Below are positions 11,809-23,500 of a DNA stretch of 64,000 nucleotides, piece by piece. A model generated the notes under the pieces. That model saw only the letters and a program-made list of their open reading frames with translations. It was not told the origin of the DNA and ran no database searches. The translations under genes were made by a program, and so were the position numbers. Numbering within the stretch: the first letter of the stretch is position 1; each line of letters starts with the position of its first letter. This stretch comes from Persicaria tinctoria (taxonomy: Eukaryota; Streptophyta; Magnoliopsida; Caryophyllales; Polygonaceae), in assembly GCA_037127255.1 (NCBI GenBank), contig JBANSL010000019.1, forward strand, positions 18,933,001 to 18,997,000, given 5' to 3'.

Positions 11809-13431
11809 CTGAAAAGATAAATATATAGATGGGTGGCAAAAGCCAAAAGTACAAGAACGTAAGACCAAACCACGGGTCTTACGAAAATAAAATGGAACCC
11901 ATAAATTTTCATCCACTAATTTCTACCACTTAATACGAACTCCATAGAAATAAATCTCAAGAAAGCAAACCCCACCAAATTTTCATCATGCACTACCGCC
12001 ATTAATTCTAATACCTCAAAAGTAAAACTCCACAGTAAGACCCCACACGTTTAACCACGTATACACGCTAAATCTGATGACCCAGGAGAAACAAAAGAAA
12101 AGTAGCACACATGGCAGCTTTAATAAAAGAAGCAAAACTAGCAGCTTTTATAAAAGCAATAGGAGGGGCCCACACGAGCTTTGACCAACGTTACCACTAC
12201 CCACACACTAGCAGTGCATCGGAACAACACCTCCCAAGGCCATAGACGCTACCGGAGAAACTCAAACACCAACACCACCGCTGCGAGCTCGCTGCGTGTT
12301 CAGCCCAACCGTTAAGGTACGAGCCCAGCAACAGGGAAGGTGGCAAGAACCCGAGCCACCCACACACCACCAGGGACGGACGACCCGGCAACACCATAGC
12401 GATGACGAGTTGCAACCACAAAAACCCACACACCACACAAACCACCAAGCCTGAGCAGCCACACAAGCGACATGATCCCACCACCACGCACCCAAACCGG
12501 CTCGTGTGTTCAGCCCATTTCAAATAAATGAGAGCCATGTACAGGGAGAGGAGTGGAACCCAATCGAGCAGCCCCTCAAACTCAGGGATCAACCCATTTC
12601 ACCACCAATTAATCCGAGCAACACTGAGACAACCCGACCCTAACCATCCAAATGCACTATTCTAACCCGAGCACAGCCACGAGCAAAAGAGACGACGGGA
12701 AGAGCAAGGCGACCCAGAGGAGCAACACCATCAACTCCTACCCCGCAGGACACCACACCCAAGCTCTCCACCCCGTCCCCAATGAACCCACCAAGCACGA
12801 AAAAAGAATAGCACACCCATACAACTAGATCCGAACAAGGGGAAGCCCACATCCGCGATAGCAACAACAAGCGACCCACAGCCGCAATCTGGCCAGACCA
12901 GGGGGGTCACAACTGCTGCACGAGACCCTACTCCGCTGGTCCACGTCTCCGAACCACCCTCCATGCCACGGTCCACCAGTTCCGCTACCCACGGACCCAC
13001 GAGCACCAATCCAGATCTAGAAGAGAGGGGATGAAGAACCGGAACAAGGGAACCAGATCCGGCCGAGAGAGCCAAGATCTGAACCACCAGCACCCCACGA
13101 ACCAACACGGCGCCACAAAGGTGGTCAGATCCAGCCAAACACCACCCGATCTAACAACCAAGAAACCCACCGCACTGATCCACCCTACACGCCGAAAAAC
13201 CAGAGTTCTCGGTGTAAAAAAACTCTAAAAATTATCAAAACAACCCATAAAAACCATCCAATTAATTGAATTTGTGACCAAACCCATTAAGATGTGAAAA
13301 ACGTGGATGGGATTGAGAGGAATGGCTAAAACGAGATGAGAAAAACCAAGAGAAGAGGAACCTCAAAAGAGAGTTTCTCTCTCTAGTTTTCTCACTCTAA
13401 CACCCAACCTACACGACGTCAGTGATAACAT
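11809..13431 (-). mobile_element. Insertion with 17-bp duplication, probably LINE-derived
   Basis: A block of 1623 bp is flanked by a perfect 17-bp direct repeat, TTCGTTCCTATCACATC, at 11792-11808 and 13432-13448. Only target-primed retroposons commonly leave duplications this long. No long poly(A/T) is present; the left end is A/T-rich, so I read the element as minus strand. The GC-rich interior resembles the 5' region of a plant LINE and has only short overlapping frames, which I do not call. Confidence 0.6.
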
Positions 13432-13448
13432 TTCGTTCCTATCACATC

Positions 13449-13972
13449 TCTTCCACATATCTTTCCTTACTGTATATACTCTACACTCCCACCGTAAATC
13501 ATCGCGCAACTTCCCATCAATCTCTTTATACATAAAAGATACAACGTATACCACACTAAAAACGTTATCTTCTAGCTTTTCTTCATCTTCGAGTTCATCA
13601 CTTGAAGATATCATATTCCCACCTCCCAGAGTTATAGACACTTAAGTAGGTGATAAAATCAACGATATGTCATCCGTCTATGAAGACCTATGAGAGTATC
13701 CAACTCTAGACCTTGACGGGAACGGGCTTACGTAGAAAGGGATCATGAAGGTGGACATGAAAGTTTGTTGAATGACTACTTTACCGAGAACCCGACCTAC
13801 AATGATTCCCTCTTTCGACATCGATTTTGAATGAGACAACATGTATTCCTTCGTAATACACATTCACTATGTAATGCGTTTGAGTACTTTCGCAAATGAC
13901 CAGATGCGACCGGTAGGCCAGCTTTTGTTGATGAGAAATTAAGTATTGCGTGCTCATTGGATGCTTGCTTGA
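13449..13972. other. Unassigned sequence
   Basis: Before the 11809-13431 insertion this was continuous with about 11580-11791. Short frames exist on the minus strand (13363-13641 and 13678-13863) but show no recognisable domain and are not called. Confidence 0.3.
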
Positions 13973-13974
13973 TA

Positions 13975-14220
13975 CTCCTTTCGTCCCACAGTGGTTGTCT
14001 TTTGACTATTTATGCACGCTTTTTAAGAAGCAAAAAACTATATAAAATATCCATTTTTTAGTTAATTTTTTAAAATAATTCTATACTTATTACTTTTATT
14101 AGCAATATGTCTGATATTATTTAAAAATATTTAATAAAATATTGATATTTTATATAGTTTTTAGCTTCTTAAGAAAACGTGCATGAATAGTTAAAGACAA
14201 CCATTGTGGGACGGAGGGAG
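13975..14220. mobile_element. Stowaway-type MITE
   Basis: The termini CTCCTTTCGTCCCACAGTGG and, inverted, CTCCCTCCGTCCCACAATGG match the Stowaway (Tc1/mariner) consensus. About 246 bp, AT-rich, able to fold along its length. A TA precedes the left end; the right-hand TA is lost. Confidence 0.8.
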
Positions 14221-14679
14221 GATGTTGACCATCTCTTTCATAGTTCTTCCTCTATTTGTTACTAGTACCGATGACGAAGGTCCCCATATGATTTTTTTAA
14301 ATATAAAAAAAACAAGACAAAGATTTGGGTGTCACCCACCACCCAATAGCGTCCTTTCGGAAAATGAAAAGGAGCTCCATAGTCTATATCATGTCTGAGT
14401 TGAGCCACCTTGTATGCAACCTGGTTGACCTTGCGAAACACATGAGAACAAGTTACCCCTTCAAATTATTGGAGGCGAAACTGGATGTTCGTAATAATCA
14501 TCTCAATCTCTCAAGAACATTGCCAGACACCGGAGATTACATTGATGACAGTGAAACCGACACCCTCAATCTCAACCCCGTTGAAGGCCTAAGGCTCTAG
14601 CCGCAACAATGCCCGAGTGGAGTGCCATCGGCCATTAGCGAAGAGACGGAGCCGCACTGCGAATAGCCTAAAGATGTAA
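14221..14679 (+). other. Unassigned sequence beside the foldback
   Basis: Overlapping short + strand frames (14204-14398, 14325-14600) have no recognised domain. The stretch could be a gene remnant. Nothing firmer can be said. Confidence 0.25.
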
Positions 14680-14870
14680 TGATGCGGGACCATCCAAGAC
14701 ACCTTCGGACACACCTATACTTGAGGATGGACCTATGATTCGAGCTCACGAGAATGAAGTCATCATCAAGAGGAAGAAGAAGGCTCCACCATGGGAGAAG
14801 GTCCAAAGGTGGAAGTTTGACTTTTTCAGATTCGTTCAGCAGTTTGACAGCTTTTCGACGTCTCAGTAAA

Positions 14871-15134
14871 ATGAGTCGTACAGATTCAATATTAATCGGA
14901 TTGGATCGTGCCATACCTTGTCGGAACGAGGACGAAGAGATCTACAACTTTGCTGTTGAAGATTTTTCCAGATTCGACATGGAGCTTGGCCGAAAATCAC
15001 CATCTTTGCAAGCTGTTACTGTTTTGACGGGAATTATTCTGAGTGTTGGAACAACTTTGTTATTTTTAGTAACTTTCTTTACTTATGTTATTTTAAGTAA
15101 TTTTAGGAGTTATTTTAATTATTCATTTTATTGA
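14871..15134 (+). CDS. Small membrane-type protein, foldback left arm
   Basis: From the Met at 14871 the frame encodes about 87 residues: an acidic N-terminal half (around EDEEIYNFAVEDFSRFDMEL) and one strongly hydrophobic segment of about 30 residues near the C-terminus, consistent with a single membrane anchor. A longer frame starts at 14754. In another frame, an open reading stretch ends at TAA just upstream (about 14868), overlapping the start region. I do not recognise the family. The minus-strand twin in the other arm shows only a few substitutions, most of them conservative. Confidence 0.35.
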   Translation: MSRTDSILIGLDRAIPCRNEDEEIYNFAVEDFSRFDMELGRKSPSLQAVTVLTGIILSVGTTLLFLVTFFTYVILSNFRSYFNYSFY

Positions 15135-15311
15135 TTATTTCTTTAAGAAATCAGCCTCCTTAGGGTTATAAGAGGACGTCTCTTCCATTGTAGAACTCAG
15201 ACGTCTCTTTTATGAAAATTTCAGTTTGTGTGAAACACAATTGAGAGAAAGTCAATCGACTCGAAGCGTGGCTCGTCGATTGCAACTATTGGTATAGTCG
15301 CTGGTTGTGTA

Positions 15312-15588
15312 ACGACTACAAAGCCCGCCTCTACAACCTTACACAACCAAGCGGACAACTTGGAGGCACAGGGAGGGGACTTGTGATTACCTGGATCACC
15401 AAGCTCTCGCGAGGTTGACGAACTCAAAGCAAACCAAGCAAGATCTACAACCAACGACTACAAAGCCCGCCTCTACAACCTTACACAACCAAGCGGACAA
15501 CTTGGAGGCACAAGGAGGGGACTTGTGATTACCTGGATCACCAAGCTCTCGCGAGGTTGACGAACTCAAAGCAAACCAAGCAAGATCT
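15312..15588. repeat. 142-bp tandem duplication in foldback spacer
   Basis: Two direct copies start with ACGACTACAAAGCCCGCC at 15312 and 15454 and differ at very few positions. They fill almost the whole loop of the foldback. Confidence 0.85.
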
Positions 15589-15749
15589 ATACCAATAGTT
15601 GCAATCGACGAGCCACGCTTCGAGTCGATTGACTTTCTCTCAATTGTGTTTCACACAAACTGAAATTTTCATAAAAGAGACGTCTGAGTTCTACAATGGA
15701 AGAGACGTCCTCTTATAACCCTAAGGAGGCTGATTTCTTAAGGAAATAA

Positions 15750-16013
15750 TCAATAAAATGAATAATTAAAATAACTCCTAAAATTACCTAAAATAACATA
15801 AGTAAAGAAAGTTACTAAAAATAACAAAGTTGTTCCAATACTTAGAATAATTCCCGTTAAAACAGTAACAACTTGCAAAGATGGTGATTTTCGGCCAAGC
15901 TCCATGTTGAATCTGGAAAAATCTTCAACAGCAAAGTTGTAGATCTCTTCGTCCACGTTCCGACAAGGTATGGCACGATCCAATCCGATTAATATTGAAT
16001 CCGTACGACTCAT
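15750..16013 (-). CDS. Small membrane-type protein, foldback right arm
   Basis: This is the inverted copy of the 14871-15134 frame. It encodes the same acidic N-terminal half and hydrophobic C-terminal segment with a handful of substitutions (for example NEDEE to NVDEE). A longer frame starts at 16040. The family is not recognised. Confidence 0.35.
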   Translation of the reverse strand: MSRTDSILIGLDRAIPCRNVDEEIYNFAVEDFSRFNMELGRKSPSLQVVTVLTGIILSIGTTLLFLVTFFTYVILGNFRSYFNYSFY

Positions 16014-16463
16014 TTTACTGAGACGTCGAAAAACTGTCAAACTGCTGAACGAATTTGAAAAACGTCAAACTTCTACCTTTGGACCTTCTCCCATGGTGGA
16101 GTCTTCTTCTTCCTCTTGAGGATGACTTCATTCTCGTGAGCTCGAATCACAGGTCCATCCTCAAGTATAGGTGTGTCCGAAGGTGTCTTGAATGGTCCCA
16201 CATCATGTAACTAATCTAGTATGGTTACGAATCACAAAGTTTTTAGTTGCAGGTAGCCTAGATCTATCAAAATTGGTTTTGAAGTGGTTTTTAGCTGGTT
16301 TCTTCCATCTAAGATTTTTCTTTCATCTAGGTGTATGTTGTTGTTTTACTACATCAGTTCCCCACACGATTGTATTTATACTTCCACGAACTTGTGGACT
16401 ATATCGACAAACCTGGTGAGGGAACGGAAGGAGGAGGTAGTTGACTTTATTGATTGCATTATA

Positions 16464-16691
16464 CTCCCTCCGATTTTTAATATAAGACATTGGGAATCTT
16501 TGCACGTAGTTTAAGGAGCTTAAAACTATATAAAATATTAATGTTTTTTATTATTTTTTTACATTATAATACTTATTAATAAGTATTATAATGTAAAAAA
16601 ATAATAAAAAACATTAATATTTTATATAGTTTTAAGCTCCTTAAACTACGTGCAAAGATTCCCAATGCCTTATATTAAAAATTGGAGGGAG
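16464..16691. mobile_element. Stowaway MITE, near-perfect hairpin
   Basis: 228 bp with ends CTCCCTCCGATTTTTAATAT and inverted CTCCCTCCAATTTTTAATAT, flanked by TA on both sides (16462-16463 and 16692-16693). The two halves are almost perfect inverted copies, so the copy looks young. Confidence 0.92.
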
Positions 16692-16693
16692 TA

Positions 16694-17169
16694 CTTTATT
16701 GCATAGAAGCAAATAAGCAATGGAGGAGGGACATCGGATTGACATGACTCTCCATCGTTTATCTCATTCTCTTTCCTTTTATACATTTTCCTTTATTTTT
16801 TCCATCCATGGTTTGACTTTTGTAAACCTCTTAATTATGTTTGATATGAAAGACAATAACTACTAGTACCTATAACATGCCAGTTAAGAACCGTTTCTTT
16901 TTTTATTTAAATATTTTTTTTTTGAGAACTTTTTTATTTAAATGTGTAACATCTTGTAACAAGTCATCAACCGATAATTTATTAATTTTTTTTTACCAAA
17001 TTTCATGAGGGATTTATTTTACAATTATGAAGAGGGTTGTGGAGTAATTTCTTTCTATTTTTGTGCCATTCAGTATCACTTAAAGAAGTATTTCGATGCC
17101 AAGTACAGAAGTACTGGAAATTATTAGACCCAATAAAAAAAAAAGAAATTAAATAAAAAAGAAATTAAA
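16694..17169. other. Upstream region of the E2F gene
   Basis: AT-rich intergenic sequence between the MITE and the E2F leader. No clear TATA box or E2F site could be fixed by eye. Confidence 0.3.
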
Positions 17170-17504
17170 TTAAGCTAGGCATTTCTGAGTGCTTCCCTCC
17201 ATCAATATCCGAACAAAATTCCCTCCTTCCCTCGTCTTCTTCCCCTTCTCTCTCTCTCTCTCTTCCCTTTTTCCCACCACCGCCACCCCGACCACCACGA
17301 CCACCACCGCGCCACCGGATCTTCTCCTCCCCGATCCCCTTCCTCCCTCGCTCCTTATCCTCTCCTCAATTTCCCTCCCACTTTCCACCTTCCAAAAGAC
17401 CAGAAACCCTCTCGATCCCCAAGAAACCCTCACGGATACTTCCATAACACAGCGATCGATCCAATTTCTCCTATCTACAGCCTTTTCCTGTAGCCTATTC
17501 TTCG
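17170..17504 (+). promoter_or_regulatory. E2F 5' leader
   Basis: CT-rich sequence, including a (CT)n run at about 17236-17262 and CCN-rich stretches, directly upstream of the E2F start codon. This composition is typical of plant 5' UTRs. The transcription start is not determinable. Confidence 0.5.
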
Positions 17505-20500
17505 ATGTCGACTTCTGATTCTGCCAATCAGCAATTGGAGCAACAACAGCACCAGCAGCAACCACCACCACCACAGCAGCCGCCTTTGAACCGCCAGCTC
17601 CCTTTCACGTCGATGAAGCCTCCATTTGCACCATCAGTGGATTACCATTGCTTCGCTTCTCCCGCCACTGCTTCCGTAGGCAATCGCCCACCTGAGCCCG
17701 ACGAAGCTATAGTTGTCAAGTCTCCCGTGAGTTTCTCTCGAATTCTTTAAAATTGAAGCCGGTTTGAGGGTTTCTGTTTGCATTTGCATAGTTTTTGTTG
17801 TGTGGTCACCTACTTGCTCGGAATGTCATGCCTAAGGATCTGCTTTTTTGTGTTTGCGATTTCAGTTCGAGGGCTTTATTTAGCTGTTTTAGAGAGGGAG
17901 TAAATATTGATCTGAAATTTAGTCTCATGTTTATGTTTGTTGGCCATTTCTTCGTCAGGTTAGCTGATTTTACCAATGTAGAGGTACTTGGTTAGCTGGT
18001 TCAACAGTTCAACTAATTTCCTTGGTTTGGCTATAAGTTTGTTTAGGGCATCCATATCCCTCAATATCAGCTCCCTTAGCACAAATAAGCACCTTGTCAA
18101 CACCTTGTATCCAATCAACACATTGCGCCAAAAGAACCCTAATTTCCTAGCCGATCTTTTGTTCGTGAATATGATTATATGGGAAATAGGGTTGGTGATG
18201 TTTGATAGAATTGCATCCTATTGATACCATCCTTGAAAAATTCACTCCAAGCTTTGATTCTTGAAATTGATTCCTTGTTGCCCATGTTTGTCTACCATAT
18301 TGCTTTATTGCTCTTCAAGGTGGGTCTATGGCATTAAATTACTTATAATGAGGGTGCCTATATATTTATTTAAATTATAGTTATTACGTTGTTTCTTTAG
18401 TGATTCTGAGAAGCATAACCTTTGTGTTACCTTTCCCTGTTCCACTGTACTGAGAATAGCTACAGAACATTTATGATGGCTGTGGATGGTATACATAGAT
18501 GAATATGGATAAAGTTCTAAACTTTTAACCATTGTGGCAATTTTGCTACTTACATTAACATTATTCCATCTCTATTACAGCTGCTTAAAAGCTCTATGGA
18601 TGACTAAAACTTCAATGCTAAGAGAACCCCTGTCTTGGATTCTCATGGGCTTGGCAAGGTCCTTAATGTTCTGTATATTCAATTTGACATTGCATTATTC
18701 TATCAGCTGCTTGAAAGCCCTAGGGATGACTTAAACTTCCATGCTAACAGAATCCCTGTCTTGGACTCTCATGGGCTTCCGCAAGGTCCTTAATGTTGAT
18801 ATTAGGATTTTTTTTAATAGGGATCAAGGTTTACTCCTTCTATTGTTACCTATAGCCTTCATAACTTCTTTATTTCGAACAAATCCATAAGGCTATAGTG
18901 TCTTATTGTTATTTTTAAGGCACACCATAAATAAATACTTGCATATTTTCTTTTGCACCGATGGACTTTGTGATGGCTATTTCTTTCCTTTAGTGCTCAT
19001 GATCGAAGTTATTTGAAAATACATGTTCCACTAGGAGTTTCTAGCAACTGGTATGTTCAATCCCGGATAACATCTTTGCACTCTTAGATATTAGGATATT
19101 GTTGGCCCTTATTATCATTATATAAAGAAGCAGGCTAGGCTAAGTAGAAACTAGCAGTCCTTTTGATTTGAGCTGTCCAGACAATCGTATAGTGCAGCAT
19201 ATGAACATGTCTTGTATGTTTGAGGAAATTCTATTATTATTTGGCATTGTATTTTACATAGATATATATTATTGGATTGCTGATTCAGATTAGGTACTGC
19301 TCATACTGATCTGTCAATTCTCAGAATCAGCTATTACCATTTAGTGAGAAGGATTGCGGGTTTTCCTTATTGGTTTTTAGTATAATGGTCAATTACTCCC
19401 AAATTTAATACGTTTGTTCAAGACATCTAGATAACAGATCTCCAATTTATTTAGTTTCTCTCTCCACACCTTCATGAAACTATATTGGCCTTTCCATTCA
19501 TGTTCCTTACGCCTTCTACTAACTCTATATTGAAAATGTTCCTATGTTTTGCCAGCCAATGAAGCGAAAGTGTGAAGCACCTGAATATGACGCCGAGTCC
19601 ATGGCATTGACTGCTCATGCAGGACATTCTGAAGTTGTTAACAGTCCTCTCCAAACACCAGTGTCAGGAAAAGCGGGTAAAGGACAACGGGCATCTAGGG
19701 TTGCAAAAGCTAGATCTGTGCCTCAAACTCCAATTTCTAATGTTGGTGAGTATTGTACTCTATTGTATTTATTTTGTTTTGTTTGCAGAGGTGAATGATG
19801 GATTGTTTTGTTTAGCAAAATGGTTCATTTAGGCAGATCTTTCATCTTATAAACATTTCTTGGAAATATGAAAAAGTTTGTTACTTTTCTTTTTGGTAAT
19901 TTTTTGAGCTCTGATAGAAAGTTTCTCTTTGCAGGTTCTCCTGGCAATAATCTTACCCCAGTTGGTCCATGTCGCTATGATAGCTCCCTTAGTAATTGCT
20001 TTCCTTCAATTGTCATCTTACCATACTTTATATTCCACTTCTCTATTTAGAAAATATTAGTCAGAAGGCTCATAGCTTTTCCTTTTCTGGGATGTCGGTT
20101 ACCTTAGGTCTTTTGACAAAGAAGTTCATTAACTTGATAAAGCATGCTGAAGATGGTATGCTTGATTTAAACAGAGCTGCTGATACTTTACAGGTGATTG
20201 GTTCTGCAGTTTAAACTGTAAGATGCATCTTTACTTCGACCTGATCTAATGTGTTTGCCTTTGTGAATTCCAGGTACAGAAGAGGCGGATTTATGACATT
20301 ACAAATGTTCTAGAAGGGATTGGACTGATAGAGAAAAAACTGAAAAATAGGATCCAGTGGAAGTACGTATATATGATTATGAAAAATCAAATGCTACTGA
20401 TGTATCTATTCCTGTAAAACAATTTAATTCACCGGTTACTTGGAAATTTAAACAAAAGTATAAAATATTTATCGCTGATTAATCAGAGGTCTCGATGGAG

Positions 20501-23500
20501 CAAGGCCAGGAGAAGTGGATTGCAGTATTGTTAGCTTACAGGTATGGTATTTTGGAAGGATCTTTACCATTGTATTTATGCATTTGACAGCCAGCTATAT
20601 GCATACTTCTTTTTTTAGTTGTTTCTCATACACAAATATGTAAAATTTTCATGGCAAATGCGTGTATTTCTCCAAGTTATATATTATAAATGTTGTACCT
20701 GCTGTTATACAAGGAATTTAGATATATTTCATTTGGATCAATTACGTCTTGTTATGACATGATTGATCAAGAAAATAATAAAGGTACAATTGTCTCACAC
20801 TCCAACAATCTTTCATGATTAAGATCTAAGTGGCCCGGACAAAGGTTTTGCATATCAGCCGGACTACCCAGGCCCAAAACACCAAAAAACTAGTCTCTAG
20901 TTGGTTTATTGTCAGTCTTAGATGTTTGCTCTGAACTCTTGCAGACAGAAGTTGAGAACATGTCAATGGAAGAACATAGATTGGATGAAGAGATAAGGTG
21001 ACTGACCAATGAGGACAATGATTTTGAAGGCTTCCAGTGCTAATTTATGCATTCTCTAATTTAGATATTGATTTGGTTGTTGCAGAGTCATGCAAGAAAG
21101 ATTAAGGGAATTGAGTGAAGATGAAAACAATCGGAAGTAGGCTTCTGACTTTGTCATCTGACTGAGTATATAGCTACTGTATTATTTCCAGGCTGGTAAC
21201 TTTATTCTTTTATCTTGACATTATTTAGGTGGCTGTTTGTGACAGAAGAAGACATTAAGAGCTTACCGTGTTTTCTGGTTTGTTCTTCTTCAATCAACTG
21301 ATTTTCATGATTCGCTCTGATGCTGATGCCTTTGCTTTCTGTGATAACCTTCACCAAGCATGTTAATTGGCTTATCACAGAATGAAACCTTGATAGCAAT
21401 TAAAGCTCCACATGGGACGACCATGGAGGTTCCAGATCCAGACGAGGCAAGTTGTAACTCAGAATCTACATGCATATTTGATGAACTTGCTATTTTTTAC
21501 TTCTGCGTCTATTTCTCAATTTTCAATTTGTATTTTTTTGATCTGTGTTTAGGCTGGTTATCCCCAACGGAGATACCGGGTCGTCCTTCGAAGTACCATG
21601 GGCCCAATAGATGTCTACCTTGTTAGGTATTTTCTTTGATGTGTTAGCTGATTTAAGTCCTTTGAAGTTCTGCTTGAACAAACAATTATTTTTACAGATG
21701 AGGATTTGACCTTTTGTTAGTAAAGAGGTGCAATGCAGTATTGAGCTAGTTCACGCTATAATTAACATCTGGGTTTGAAGGCAGGGTCTCAGAGGAAATC
21801 TGTATTACTGTAATGTAGAATTAGAACAACTGTTTGAGACAAATCACACAAACAGAGACAATAACACAAATGGAACTAAACCAGAGGGTAAATCCCTCGC
21901 TCAAACACATCTCCACAAGAGAAGAGAACTCTCTATGGGCCGAAGTAGGCTAAACTGTATAATATCAGGGTACCCTAATATGGTGCATAATGCCCTTGTT
22001 TATTGTGAAAACTCCTAAGTTACCTACACTGGCTCTAAATAACCCTTCTTAACCCAACTAATCAGAATCCCTCAACACATGGTAACCCCCCTTTGTGCCA
22101 ATCCTCACCCTCTTCCCTTGTTACACTTAACCAACAATTCCGTGCCCTTACATTCCATCCCAATGGAACAAGCCTTGTTATCTGAACAGTCCACCCTGAT
22201 GGAGCAAGCCTTTCCCTAATGCTTTTGTTGCAGTGCTGATTTTTTTTTTGGAGAGACATTGCTGAAATTTAGATTCCTTACATAATTATGCAGCTTCTAT
22301 CTTGACTCCCAGCTCCTTGAGAACAGCATGGGCACTATCCAACATGCACGTAATTTAATAATCATTCACCATTCCTTGACTCATTTATTTAGGGAATTCC
22401 CAAATTCTTTTGTTGCAAGCTTGCTACTGTTGAAAAGCTTCAATTGAGTGATACAAAGGCCATTTCCATTGCAGCGTCACCAAACCTGTATCCTTGGAAA
22501 ATCTGTGATCAACATGGCTTAAATGCTTAATCAACCATCACTTTCCTAATGTAATACTAATAAGTCCTGATATCAAATGGACTCCACACTGAGCCAAGGA
22601 ATGGCAGTCCATTGTATAAAGGGTAGTTCCTGCTGAACACTTGCCCCCTGACAGACCCTGTGAACACCCATATGATCTCCAGTCCCAAGTATGCCTGCAG
22701 TGAGGGAACAGATTCCACCTCCAGTTTATCTTCTTCAATCAGCTTGGAGGCAATGAAGTTGTGGCTCAGACAACTATCAATCATCAGTCATCATCTAACT
22801 AGTGAACTCTACAAGAGTTGCTCCCGACTCTACAATTTTGAAACTTACCAGCTTTTCACTTGAGACCACTCTCATCTTCATCCAGTTGAGCTTCAATTGT
22901 GCCTTGCTTGTCTCCAGTGACCAATTTCTCCTATTCTTCAGGTTGGACCGTTACTTTGTCTCCTCTGGATTATCCATTTCTCCCCATTCTCCACTTCATA
23001 AATGCAATTGACCTCTTTTGGCACTTCCGTAAACAAGTAAAAGGTTGTTTACACCCATAGCACAACCTCTTCGCCCTCAGATCTCCTTGCTCTGAATTCC
23101 CTTGCCAGCTTGTTGACTCTTTTGTTGTTGTGTGCCGTAGCTGAGTTCTCAAGAAAGACAACCCAGAAGAAGAGAATAACTGGCCCTGCCACCCACTCCA
23201 ACATTATTCCCGTTGGGTTGTCCCGCAAGGCCAGCATCTCCTGCGAGCCTATGGCCCATTTTGCTATCCTGTTACTCCCTGAATCACCTCTGGTGCATAA
23301 AGAGTAGCAGTCCTATGCGGAATAATTCATTGTCCCAACAACTAAACACTCATTGTAAAGGAAACTAAAAAAAAGAGATAAAACAATTTCTGACTTGTTA
23401 TAAACATGGGAAAATTGCATTCAGATTCTTCATGTTATAAAGATCTGCATATTGTTCTTTGAGCAGCCTCAGTTTTTGTCGAACAACCAAGCAGTTAAAG

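Larger units (their letters stand above)
14680..16207. mobile_element. 1.5 kb foldback (long inverted repeat)
   Basis: The left arm (about 14680-15297) and right arm (about 15586-16207) are near-identical inverted copies of about 615 bp, each starting with a GGACCAT...CAAGACACC end. They enclose a spacer of about 290 bp built of two 142-bp tandem copies. The two arms encode nearly the same small protein. Transcription through the locus would give a long hairpin RNA. The origin (foldback transposon or inverted duplication of a gene fragment) is not settled. Confidence 0.8.

Noticed and set aside
12197..13170. Overlapping 60-135 codon minus-strand frames
   Set aside because: They are within a probable LINE-derived insertion, without domains and with several frames open at once, as expected for GC-rich DNA.
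17189..17518. 109-codon frame before the E2F start
   Set aside because: CT- and CCN-rich leader sequence gives a low-complexity Pro/Ser frame that overlaps the true start in another frame.
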